In this document: piece by piece, positions 45,779 through 53,964 of the stretch
How positions within the stretch are numbered: position 1 is the first letter of the stretch
Layout: each line of letters begins with the position of its first letter
DNA from: Pseudomonadota bacterium
Lineage (GTDB): Bacteria > Pseudomonadota > Gammaproteobacteria > Burkholderiales > Burkholderiaceae_F
Direction of reading: 5' to 3'
Assembly (NCBI GenBank): GCA_021842465.1
Contig: JAKBZN010000001.1
Location: forward strand, 1 to 64,000
Length of the DNA: 64,000 bases
Position numbers and translations under genes: made by a program
The notes under the pieces: generated by a model
Told to the model about the DNA's origin: nothing
The model's database searches: none
What the model saw: the letters and a program-made list of their open reading frames with translations, nothing else

Positions 45779-46813
45779 GTGCCCATCACCCCCAGCGAAG
45801 CGATCGCCCGCTGCATCGAACACCGGGAAATCTTCCACGACGAGATGCTGTCGCTGTGGCGGCGACTGATGCGCGGCGAACTCACGCCGGTGCAGATCGC
45901 CGCGCTGCTCATCGGCCTGCGTGTGAAGAAGGAGACCGTCGGGGAGATTGCCGCGGCGGCCCAGATCATGCGCGAGTTCGCGACCCCGGTCCCGGTCGCC
46001 GACCGCACCCGCCTCGTCGACATCGTGGGAACCGGTGGCGATGGAGCGCACACCTTCAACATTTCCACCGCCGCGATGTTCGTCGCCGCGGCAGCCGGCG
46101 CGCGCGTCGCAAAGCATGGCAACCGCAGCGTGTCCTCGCGTTCGGGCAGCGCCGACGTGCTCGAATCGCTGGGCGCCCGGATCACGCTTGCGCCGGACCA
46201 GGTCGCGACCTGCCTGGACCGCACCGGCATCGGGTTCATGTTCGCCCCCGGCCACCACGCCGCCATGCGCCATGCCGCGCCGGTGCGCAAGGAACTGGGC
46301 GTGCGCACGATCTTCAACATCCTGGGGCCGCTCACCAACCCGGCCGGCGCGGAAAACCAGGTGATGGGCGTGTTCCACCCGGACCTGGTCGGAATCCAGG
46401 TTCGCGTCCTGCAGCGATTGGGGAGCCGGCACGTGCTCGTCGTGCATGGCCGGGACGGCATGGACGAGGTGTCCCTGGGTGCGGCGACGATGGTCGGCGA
46501 ACTCCGGGACGGAGAAGTGCGCGAATACGACATCCACCCGGAAGACTTCGGCATTCCGATGGCGTCGAGCCGCCGGTTGCGGGTCGCGGATGCCGACGAG
46601 TCGCGCGCAATGCTGCTCGAGGCGATCAGCGGCGTGCCGGGGCCGGCGGCGGACATCGTCGTTCTCAACGCCGGCGTGGCGCTGTATGCCTCGGATACGG
46701 CAGCCTCGATCGCCGAAGGAATCGATCTGGCGCGCGCCGCGGTGGCGAGCGGGGCGGCGCGCAGAAAGCTCGATGAGTTCGTTGCCGTGACGCAGGAATT
46801 CGCGAGTCCCTAG
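45779..46813 (+). CDS. trpD: anthranilate phosphoribosyltransferase
   Basis: A 344-residue enzyme adding PRPP to anthranilate. The signature [15 protein letters not shown], the [18 protein letters not shown] block and [10 protein letters not shown] are present. I place the start at the GTG at 45779, which has GGGAAGG upstream; the track begins six codons earlier at a TTG overlapping the trpG stop. Confidence 0.96.
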   Translation: MPITPSEAIARCIEHREIFHDEMLSLWRRLMRGELTPVQIAALLIGLRVKKETVGEIAAAAQIMREFATPVPVADRTRLVDIVGTGGDGAHTFNISTAAMFVAAAAGARVAKHGNRSVSSRSGSADVLESLGARITLAPDQVATCLDRTGIGFMFAPGHHAAMRHAAPVRKELGVRTIFNILGPLTNPAGAENQVMGVFHPDLVGIQVRVLQRLGSRHVLVVHGRDGMDEVSLGAATMVGELRDGEVREYDIHPEDFGIPMASSRRLRVADADESRAMLLEAISGVPGPAADIVVLNAGVALYASDTAASIAEGIDLARAAVASGAARRKLDEFVAVTQEFASP

Positions 46814-46819
46814 CAACCA

Positions 46820-46857
46820 CCCTCGCCCCGCCCTCTCCCACAAGCGGGGGGAAGGGG
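46820..46857. repeat. CCCTCTCCC-type intergenic repeat, second copy
   Basis: CCCTCGCCCCGCCCTCTCCCACAAGCGG...GAAGGGG lies between trpD and trpC and shares its core with the element before dsrM. The right arm also provides the ribosome binding site of trpC (AAGGGG), so the repeat may influence its translation. Confidence 0.55.
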
Positions 46858-46865
46858 AAAAGCAT

Positions 46866-47669
46866 ATGTCCGACATCCTGCAAAGAATCCTTGCCGTGAA
46901 GGGAGAAGAAATCGCCACGGCGCGCGCGGCCGAACCGCTGTCGGCGTTGCGCGCTCGCGCCGAGGCGCGGCGCGACGTGCGCGATTTCGCCGGCGCGATC
47001 GAACGTCGCATCGCCACCGGGGGTGCCGGCGTGATCGCGGAAATCAAGAAAGCGTCGCCGTCCAAGGGCGTGCTGCGCGATCCGTTCGATCCGCCCGCCA
47101 TCGCCCGAAGCTACGCACGACACGGCGCGGCCTGCCTTTCCGTGCTGACCGACGTGCAGTTTTTCCAGGGCGCTCTGGACTATGTCGACGCCGTGCGCAA
47201 CGTCGTTGATCTGCCGGTGCTGCGCAAGGATTTCCTGGTGGACGAGTATCAGGTCTACGAAGCGCGGGCCGCCGGCGCGGACTGCATCCTGCTGATCGCC
47301 GCGGCCCTCGACGACGCCCGCATGCAAGCGCTGGAGGACTGCGCGACGGAACTGGGGATGGCGGTCCTGGTCGAGGTGCACGACGCCCGGGAATGCGACC
47401 GCGCACAGCGGCTGCGCACCCCCTTGCTGGGGGTCAACAACCGGAATCTGCGCAGTTTCACGGTGTCGCTGCAAACCACGATCGACCTGCTGCCCAGAAT
47501 CGACGCGGGTCGGCGCGTGGTCACCGAAAGCGGAATCCTTGCGCCCGACGACGTGCGCCGCATGCGCGAGGTCGGCGTGGATGCATTCCTGGTCGGCGAA
47601 GCCTTCATGCGAGCGCCCGATCCGGGGGCGGAATTGGCGCGCCTGTTCGCCGCCGGCTCGCCGCAATAG
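46866..47669 (+). CDS. trpC: indole-3-glycerol phosphate synthase
   Basis: A 267-residue TIM-barrel enzyme. [39 protein letters not shown] and [11 protein letters not shown] are characteristic. It is a monofunctional TrpC without a fused TrpF domain. It ends the trpGDC cluster; nadB converges from the other strand. Confidence 0.97.
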   Translation: MSDILQRILAVKGEEIATARAAEPLSALRARAEARRDVRDFAGAIERRIATGGAGVIAEIKKASPSKGVLRDPFDPPAIARSYARHGAACLSVLTDVQFFQGALDYVDAVRNVVDLPVLRKDFLVDEYQVYEARAAGADCILLIAAALDDARMQALEDCATELGMAVLVEVHDARECDRAQRLRTPLLGVNNRNLRSFTVSLQTTIDLLPRIDAGRRVVTESGILAPDDVRRMREVGVDAFLVGEAFMRAPDPGAELARLFAAGSPQ

Positions 47670-47688
47670 CGGCCGCCGGCCGACGCGA

Positions 47689-49365
47689 TCACCACATCCC
47701 GCGGGGGGACTGGGGGATCGCCGGGGAGGCGGGTCCGCGCCGTGATGCGCGGGGGGCGAGGACGGTCGGCGCGGGATTCCCCGCCGTCTGCGGAAAATCC
47801 CGGGAATAGTGCAAGCCCCGGCTCTCCCGCCGGGCCAGCGCGCTGGCCACGATGAGCGCGGCGACGTCGACGAGATTGCGCAGTTCGAGCAGGTCTCGCG
47901 TCACATGGAACTGGGCGTAGTAGTCATGGATCTCCTCGCGCAGCATGCCGATGCGGCGCTGGGCCCGCTCCAGTCGCTTGGTACTGCGCACGATCCCGAC
48001 GTAGTTCCACATGCAGCGGCGCAACTCGTCCCAGTTGTGCGAGATCACCACCTCTTCGTCGCTGTCGCGCACCCGCGTGTCGTCCCATTCCGGCACCGCG
48101 ACCACCGCCGGCGGGGCCTGCGTCAGGATGTCGGCGGCAAGCGCGCGGCCGACCACGACGCATTCGAGCAGGGAATTGGAAGCCAACCGGTTGGCGCCGT
48201 GCAAACCCGTGCAGGCGACCTCGCCCACCGCATAAAGGCCGGGGACGTCGGTATGCCCGGAGACGTCCGTGACCACGCCCCCGCAGGTGTAGTGCGCCGC
48301 AGGAACGACCGGGATCGGCTCCCGGGCGATGTCGATGCCCAGTTCCAGGCAGCGGGCATGGATCATCGGAAAATGCTCCAGGAGGAAATCTCCCCCCAGG
48401 TGCGTGACGTCCAGGTGCACGTAGTCGATGCCCAAGCGCTTCATCTCGTAGTCGATGCTGCGCGCGACGATGTCGCGCGGCGCGAGTTCCGCCCGCGCAT
48501 CGTGGTCCGGCATGAAGCGCCGCCCCGCCTCCTCGCCGGCCGAAGGCGGCAACCGGAGGATTCCGCCCTCCCCTCGGACCGCCTCGCTGATCAGGAAGGA
48601 TTTGGCGTACGGGTGATACAGGCAGGTTGGATGGAACTGGATGAACTCCATGTTGGCAATCCGGCAGCCCGCGCGCCAGGCCATGGCGATCCCGTCGCCG
48701 GTTGCGCAATCCGGATTGGTCGTATACAGGTAGACCTTGCCCGCCCCCCCGTTCGCCAGGACGACGAAGCGGGCGGCCAGCGCGCGTACCATCCCGGCGG
48801 GGACCTCCTGCACGTACACGCCGACGCAGCGGCCGTCGCGGACGATCAGATCGACCGCCATCTGCCGCTCCCACACGACGATATTGGGGTGAGCGCGCAC
48901 TTTCGCGATAAGCGTCGACTGAACTGTGTGCCCGGTCGAATCTGCCACGTGGAAAATGCGCCGGCAGCTATGTCCGCCCTCGCGCCCCAGGTGATACTCA
49001 TGACCGTGCGCGCGATCGGCGGTGAACGGCACCCCCTGCGCGATCAACCACCGGACCGCTTCACCGCCCCGTTCGAGGATGAACCGGGTCGCCACCTCGT
49101 CGCAGAGTCCGGCGCCGGCGATCAGCGTGTCGCGAACGTGGGACTCCACGCCCTGCGGATCAAGCGACGCGGCAATCCCGCCTTGCGCCTTGTCGCTCGC
49201 TCCGGCTCCCAACTCCTGCTTGTCGAGCAGCAGCACGCGACGGTGGTCGGCCAGTTCCAACGCCGTCGTCAGGCCGGCCAACCCCGTCCCGATGACGATG
49301 ACGTCGACGTCGACGTCCGGCAGGCACACGGCATCGGTACCCGGGGGTTCCGTAGGGGGGTTCAT
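47689..49365 (-). CDS. nadB: L-aspartate oxidase
   Basis: A 558-residue FAD enzyme oxidising aspartate to iminoaspartate for NadA. FAD motif VIVIGTGLAGLTTALEL, the AQGGIAASL loop, the HTVQSTLI region and the C-terminal helical domain are all in place. Start set at ATG 49365; a GTG two codons upstream is equally possible. The last ~40 residues are proline/arginine-rich and unlike the family. Confidence 0.95.
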   Translation of the reverse strand: MNPPTEPPGTDAVCLPDVDVDVIVIGTGLAGLTTALELADHRRVLLLDKQELGAGASDKAQGGIAASLDPQGVESHVRDTLIAGAGLCDEVATRFILERGGEAVRWLIAQGVPFTADRAHGHEYHLGREGGHSCRRIFHVADSTGHTVQSTLIAKVRAHPNIVVWERQMAVDLIVRDGRCVGVYVQEVPAGMVRALAARFVVLANGGAGKVYLYTTNPDCATGDGIAMAWRAGCRIANMEFIQFHPTCLYHPYAKSFLISEAVRGEGGILRLPPSAGEEAGRRFMPDHDARAELAPRDIVARSIDYEMKRLGIDYVHLDVTHLGGDFLLEHFPMIHARCLELGIDIAREPIPVVPAAHYTCGGVVTDVSGHTDVPGLYAVGEVACTGLHGANRLASNSLLECVVVGRALAADILTQAPPAVVAVPEWDDTRVRDSDEEVVISHNWDELRRCMWNYVGIVRSTKRLERAQRRIGMLREEIHDYYAQFHVTRDLLELRNLVDVAALIVASALARRESRGLHYSRDFPQTAGNPAPTVLAPRASRRGPASPAIPQSPRGMW

Positions 49366-49489
49366 GCTCACCGATTGTATCGGGTGCCCGGAAACGATGC
49401 CCGTATTTTCCGGCTGAGATATAATATTGGGCTTCGCTCGTCACCGGTCCCCCGGATGGAACGCGACGACGGTGGCAGTACAGAGGTAA

Positions 49490-49524
49490 GGCCAAGTAGC
49501 TCAGTTGGTAGAGCAGAGGACTGA
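49490..49524 (+). pseudogene. truncated tRNA-Phe copy (5' half only)
   Basis: GGCCAAG, the D-arm and the anticodon 5' strand are identical to the intact tRNA downstream, but the sequence breaks after CTGA. There is no anticodon 3' strand, T-arm or acceptor 3' strand that could complete the cloverleaf, so it cannot give a normal tRNA. Confidence 0.85.
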
Positions 49525-49626
49525 CAACCTGGCCGTAGGACAGGTTGCGGCGAGGCTAACCTCGCGCAGCGAGGTTAAGCGGGCGGCGAACGCCGACCGC
49601 GGCCGGAGCCAAAATCCGTTTTGGCA
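49525..49626. repeat. four-hairpin insert between the tRNA copies
   Basis: In 102 bases there are four stem-loops: CAACCTG/CAGGTTG, TAACCTCGC/GCGAGGTTA (3-base loop), GCGG-CGGCG/CGCCG-CCGC and GCCAAAA/TTTTGGC (4-base loop). The last hairpin stops one base before the second copy of the duplication. The composition resembles REP-type palindromic elements. No ORF is credible inside. Confidence 0.75.
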
Positions 49627-49647
49627 ACGGTGGCAGTACAGAGGTAA

Positions 49648-49723
<76 letters not shown>

Positions 49724-49875
49724 TCCCCCCATCCCGCCGGAACCAGAGATCCGGAACCCACTCGAACCGCAAGGCGCGTCCTCGGGACGCCGAATCGGGG
49801 ATACCCGACGCACCGGCCATCCGGAAACGCCGCGAAGGATGCCATCGGGATTCCTTGGGACGACACGGAGGCCGC

Positions 49876-50469
49876 ATGACGATGCAACCCAACAGCGCGA
49901 ACCCCAAACCCTGCAGCACCGATGCTGCCGACCTGCTCGATGCCGTGATGTTTGCCGCGGATCGCCACCGGAACCAGCGCCGCAAGGATGCCGAGGCATC
50001 ACCGTACATCAACCATCCCCTCGCGCTCGCCCACCTGCTGGCGACGACCGGCGGCGTCACGGACATGGACGTGCTCCGGGCCGCGATTCTCCACGACACG
50101 ATCGAGGACACCGAGACCACGGAAGCCGAATTGCGCAACCGCTTCGGGGATGCCGTCGCGTCGATGGTCATGGAAGTCACGGACGACAAAACCCTCCCCA
50201 AGCAGCGTCGCAAGGAGCTGCAGATCGAGCAAGCACCCCACGTCAGCAGCGGCGCCGCGCTCGTGAAGCTTGCCGACAAGACCTGCAATCTCCGGGACGT
50301 CGCGAATGCGCCGCCGGTCGGTTGGCCTCTGGCGCGCCGGCAGGAGTACTTCGAATGGGCCAAGCGCGTCGTTGACCGCCTTCCCCCGGTCAACGAGGCC
50401 CTGCTCGGCGCATTCGCGGATGCCTACGCCGACAAACCGGGCGACGAGGAATCCCGCGACGAAGCCTGA
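49876..50469 (+). CDS. HD-domain protein, small (p)ppGpp hydrolase-like
   Basis: A 197-residue single-domain HD phosphohydrolase. His73-Asp74 in AILHDTIEDTE and an upstream YINHPLALAHLL histidine match the hydrolase part of SpoT/RelA-type and MESH1-type proteins. There is no synthetase, TGS or ACT domain. It may degrade (p)ppGpp or a related nucleotide. The ATG at 49876 is used; the track start lies inside the tRNA. Confidence 0.8.
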   Translation: MTMQPNSANPKPCSTDAADLLDAVMFAADRHRNQRRKDAEASPYINHPLALAHLLATTGGVTDMDVLRAAILHDTIEDTETTEAELRNRFGDAVASMVMEVTDDKTLPKQRRKELQIEQAPHVSSGAALVKLADKTCNLRDVANAPPVGWPLARRQEYFEWAKRVVDRLPPVNEALLGAFADAYADKPGDEESRDEA

Positions 50470-50597
50470 GTCCATGGGCGACATCGCATCGGGCTCCGCA
50501 TGGGGCCGGATCGCTGGGCTCCCGATGCGCCTGCGCTACGATATGAACCTTGGCCGATCGCAGCGCCTTTGTCTTTCCTTTCTGTGAGACTGACCCG

Positions 50598-50915
50598 ATG
50601 AATTCCGGAAAAACCCGCGGCGCCGAGCCGTATGTCGGCTTCCACCAAGACAAGCACGGACTGACGCAACTGGGGCGGGTCGTGCTCGACGCCTGGATCT
50701 TCGGATTCCTCCCGGAAGACGAGGACTGCCGGGACTGGGATCTCGGCCGCATGCAGGCGCTGATGGATCGAGTCGACACGGAGTGGGACCGCTACGGCAA
50801 CCTGCCGAGCCGGCTTCCCGAGGCGCTGCGCAGCCGGCACGCGGAAATCTACGACAAGGCTCGTGCGGAAGCACGCGCCAAGGGGTGGGACCCGGAACTC
50901 GGCGACGACGACTGA
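50598..50915 (+). CDS. small conserved-looking hypothetical protein
   Basis: A 105-residue acidic protein starting at MNSGKTRG. It has a compact hydrophobic centre (GRVVLDAWIFGFLPEDED) and a charged helical C-terminus. No domain is recognised and no signal peptide or membrane span is present. Good coding character and lack of competing ORFs support it as real. Confidence 0.6.
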   Translation: MNSGKTRGAEPYVGFHQDKHGLTQLGRVVLDAWIFGFLPEDEDCRDWDLGRMQALMDRVDTEWDRYGNLPSRLPEALRSRHAEIYDKARAEARAKGWDPELGDDD

Positions 50916-50931
50916 GCCGGAGCGAAGCCCG

Positions 50932-51351
50932 TCAGTACGTCGCCCCCCCTTTGCGCGGGGGGAAATCGAGGACCCGCGCCGGGTGATCCCCGGCCGGCGC
51001 CTTGGCGGCCAGGGCGGTCAGCGCCGAGGCGAACTCGGCCTGCAACCGCCGCATCAACGTTGGCCCGTCCTCCCGGTAATAGATCGCCTGATACGGCACC
51101 GCGGCATCGAGCGCGCTGCGCTGGCCGGGCCGGAAATCGCGCCACGCGACGGCCGCCCAATTTTTCCGGAGATGATCGACGAATACGATTTCCTCGGTAT
51201 CGACGATCGCGAGAAACTGCATGCTGCGGATCGGCACGAACACGGCGCCTGGCGCCTTCCGGAGCAAGGTTCGCATCCGGTTGTAGGTTGCCGCAGGGAG
51301 TTGACGCGACTCGCTCATCCAGGGCGCATCGCGTTCGACACGGATCTCCAT
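50932..51351 (-). CDS. hypothetical protein
   Basis: A 139-residue protein starting at MEIRVERDAP. It contains beta-rich segments (AVFVPIRSMQFLAIVDTEEIVFVD) and an amphipathic helix near the end. No family is recognised. It converges with the preceding small gene, 16 bases apart. Confidence 0.6.
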   Translation of the reverse strand: MEIRVERDAPWMSESRQLPAATYNRMRTLLRKAPGAVFVPIRSMQFLAIVDTEEIVFVDHLRKNWAAVAWRDFRPGQRSALDAAVPYQAIYYREDGPTLMRRLQAEFASALTALAAKAPAGDHPARVLDFPPRKGGATY

Positions 51352-51511
51352 CGCAGTTTCCTCGAAAGGTCGGTGCCGGTCCGCCGACGACGTCGCAGGC
51401 ATGACTGCCGCCCACAACCACCGCCGCAACCGCGGACCCAGACAATACTTTACGCCGGAATCGACCTCGGCGCGGCAACCATGACGGTCCGCCCGGCTAC
51501 GACACCCTCCG

Positions 51512-52714
51512 TCATCCGTTTGCCACGATCATGGCGGCAATCGCACTGCACACCACCACCACAACCGGCGGCGCCTTCCAGACCGTCAGCAGCACGAACC
51601 CGGCAAGCGCAATGGCGAAATCGCCCGGACCGCGGATGGACGTCGTCCAGATCGGGTCGTAGAGCGCGGCCGCAAGCAGGCCGACCACCGCCGCGTTGAT
51701 CCCACGCATCGCCGCCTGTGCGGCGATGCGTTCCCGCAGGCGGCCCCAGAACGGCAATGCGCCGACCAGCACCAGGACGCCGGGGAGGAAAATCCCCAGC
51801 AGGCCGAGGGCAGCCCCGGACAGACGATGCTGCGGACTGACGAGAAATCCCAAATAGGCGGCGAAGGTGAACAGCGGCCCGGGGACCGCCTGCGCCGCGC
51901 CATACCCGGCGAGAAACGCCCGATCATCCACCCAACCCCGCGATACGAACGCGCCGTGGAGCAGCGGCAGCACCACGTGGCCGCCGCCGAACACCAGTGC
52001 CCCCGCGCGATAGAACGCCTCGAAATGCGCGAGCCCCGATCCGTCCGCCAGGCTCCGCCAAACCGGAACGCCGGCCAGGATGCCGAAGAACGCCGCCAAC
52101 GCCACCGCGCCGGCGGTGCGCGAAACCGGGAATGCAAGCGTGGATGGCGCGGGCCGCGGGGCGGCGCCGCGGACGAACAACAACCCCGCCACCGCACCCA
52201 GCAGGATCGCGGCAATCTGCGCGGCGGACGACGACGCCGACACGACGATCAGCGCAGCGGCCAAGCCGATCGACGCCCGGACGCGGTCGGGACACAAACT
52301 GCGGGCCATGCCGAGAACGGCTTGCGCGACGACGGCCACGGCAACCAGCTTCAGTCCATGCAGCAGCGCCGCGCCGCTGGGGCCGGCAAACGCCCCCAGC
52401 GTGCCGGCAAACAGGACCAGCGCGACCGCCGACGGCAGCGTGAAGCCGCACCACGCCGCGATGCCGCCGCAATACCCAGCCCGGAGCAGGCCGATCGCAA
52501 ACCCGATCTGGCTGCTCGCGGGGCCGGGCAGGAACTGGCAGAGTCCAACCAGGTCCGCAAAGCCATGTTCGTCGATCCAGCGCCGCCGCACGACGAATTC
52601 GTCGCGGAAATAACCGATGTGCGCAACCGGGCCGCCAAAACAACGCAGGCCCAGCACCAGAAAGACACGCAGGACCTCCCAGGACGAACCGGCGGAATTG
52701 ATCGAACGGGCCAT
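51512..52714 (-). CDS. chrA: chromate transporter ChrA-type
   Basis: A protein of about 400 residues and ten or more spans with two homologous halves. The ChrA signatures FGGPVAHIGYFRDEFV and CQFLPGPASSQIGFAIG in the N-half are repeated as FGGGHVVLPLL and AQAVPGPLFTFAAYLG in the C-half. It exports chromate; sulfate is an analogue, so an effect on sulfur physiology is conceivable but unproven. Start M20 of the track ORF is preferred. Confidence 0.92.
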   Translation of the reverse strand: MARSINSAGSSWEVLRVFLVLGLRCFGGPVAHIGYFRDEFVVRRRWIDEHGFADLVGLCQFLPGPASSQIGFAIGLLRAGYCGGIAAWCGFTLPSAVALVLFAGTLGAFAGPSGAALLHGLKLVAVAVVAQAVLGMARSLCPDRVRASIGLAAALIVVSASSSAAQIAAILLGAVAGLLFVRGAAPRPAPSTLAFPVSRTAGAVALAAFFGILAGVPVWRSLADGSGLAHFEAFYRAGALVFGGGHVVLPLLHGAFVSRGWVDDRAFLAGYGAAQAVPGPLFTFAAYLGFLVSPQHRLSGAALGLLGIFLPGVLVLVGALPFWGRLRERIAAQAAMRGINAAVVGLLAAALYDPIWTTSIRGPGDFAIALAGFVLLTVWKAPPVVVVVCSAIAAMIVANG

Positions 52715-52793
52715 ATCGCGCAGTATCATCTCACGCCGCATCGGCGTCCCGGCTTGCGCCGGCATGCCCATCCGGCATCAAAAGGATTCCGCG

Positions 52794-53219
52794 ATGCCCA
52801 TGGCCTTCCTCGTTCTGCTCGGATTTCAACTGCTCGGTGAAATCATCCGCAGCGCGACCCATATCCCGCTTCCGGGTCCGGTCATCGGCATGTTCCTGCT
52901 GACGGTCGCACTCGTCTTCCGCGGGCAGGACGACCGGGGGGAAACCCTGCAAGCCCAGTTGTCGAACGCTGCCGACGGACTGATCCGCAATATGGGCTTG
53001 CTCTTCGTGCCGGCCGGCGTGGGAATCATGGCCGAGGCGTCCATGCTGCACCGGGAGTGGGCACCGATCCTGGCCGGCGTGGTCGGCTCGACGATCCTGG
53101 GCGTCATCGCGACGGGAACCGTGATGCACCGCGCGACCCGGACGACCGCAAATGGCGCGGCGTTCGCGGAGCCCGGATCGGAACCGCAGCCGTCCCCGGC
53201 CGCCGGCGAGGACGCGTGA
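52794..53219 (+). CDS. CidA/LrgA-family membrane protein
   Basis: A 141-residue protein with four spans (FLVLLGFQLLGEII, GPVIGMFLLTVALVF, MGLLFVPAGVGIM, GVVGSTILGVIATGTVM) and the PGPVIGM motif. It pairs with an LrgB protein in the next, overlapping gene. Such pairs resemble holins and are linked to cell lysis or to export of pyruvate and similar metabolites. The ATG follows AAAAGGATT. Confidence 0.92.
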   Translation: MPMAFLVLLGFQLLGEIIRSATHIPLPGPVIGMFLLTVALVFRGQDDRGETLQAQLSNAADGLIRNMGLLFVPAGVGIMAEASMLHREWAPILAGVVGSTILGVIATGTVMHRATRTTANGAAFAEPGSEPQPSPAAGEDA

Positions 53220-53938
53220 TGCGCGATCTCGTCGCAGCCGTGTGGACGCCGCTGCAGCCCAGTCCCCTGCTCTGGTTGACGCTGACGATCGGCGCATACG
53301 TGCTCGGACTGCGGATCCAGCGCCGCTGCAACGACTCGCCGTTGGCCAATCCGGTGCTGATCGCGATCCTCGTAATCATCCCGATCCTGCGCCTGACGCA
53401 CACGACGTACGCAAACTACTTTTCCGGCGCACGCTTCATCCATATGCTGCTCGGTCCGGCAACCGTGGCGCTCGCCGTTCCGCTGGCGCGGCACCTGCCG
53501 CAGGTGCGCCGCATTCCGATGGGGGTCGCGCTGTCCCTGCTTGCGGGATCGCTGACGTCGATCGTCAGCGGCATCGCCATCGTCCGGCTTTTCGGCGGCA
53601 CGCGGGACGTGATGCTCTCGATTGCCCCCAAGGCGGCGACCACGCCGATCGCGATGCCGATTGCGGGCGAAATCGGCGGCATCCCGGCGCTGACGGCGAC
53701 GATGGCGATCGCCGGCGGCATCGTCGCCGCAATCTGCGTCCAGGCGACCCTGCGGCGCCTGCGCATCGACGACTGGCGTATCCAGGGGTTCGCGGCCGGC
53801 GTCTCCGGCAGCGGCCTGGCGGCGGCGCGGGTCGCCCCCCTCCACAGTCTTGCCGCGGCGTTCGCGGCACTGGGGATCGGCTTGAACGGCCTGCTAACGG
53901 CGATGATCGTGCCGCTCGTCGTGCGCATCTGGGCCTGA
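53219..53938 (+). CDS. LrgB/CidB-family membrane protein
   Basis: A 239-residue multi-span protein whose start overlaps the CidA-type stop (ATGA). The PKAATTPIAMPIAGEIGG and VSGSGLAAARV segments are typical of LrgB. It forms one functional unit with its neighbour. Confidence 0.93.
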   Translation: MRDLVAAVWTPLQPSPLLWLTLTIGAYVLGLRIQRRCNDSPLANPVLIAILVIIPILRLTHTTYANYFSGARFIHMLLGPATVALAVPLARHLPQVRRIPMGVALSLLAGSLTSIVSGIAIVRLFGGTRDVMLSIAPKAATTPIAMPIAGEIGGIPALTATMAIAGGIVAAICVQATLRRLRIDDWRIQGFAAGVSGSGLAAARVAPLHSLAAAFAALGIGLNGLLTAMIVPLVVRIWA

Positions 53939-53964
53939 GACGCCAAGATCGGGTCATCCATCGC

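Noticed and set aside
49490-49524. A second functional tRNA
   Set aside because: Downstream sequence cannot form the anticodon 3' strand, T-arm or acceptor pairing.
49525-49626. Integron attC site or phage attachment site
   Set aside because: The hairpin with GTTAAGC looks slightly like an attC end, but no integrase or cassette ORF is present, and the tRNA duplication covers the 5' half rather than the 3' end used by integrases.
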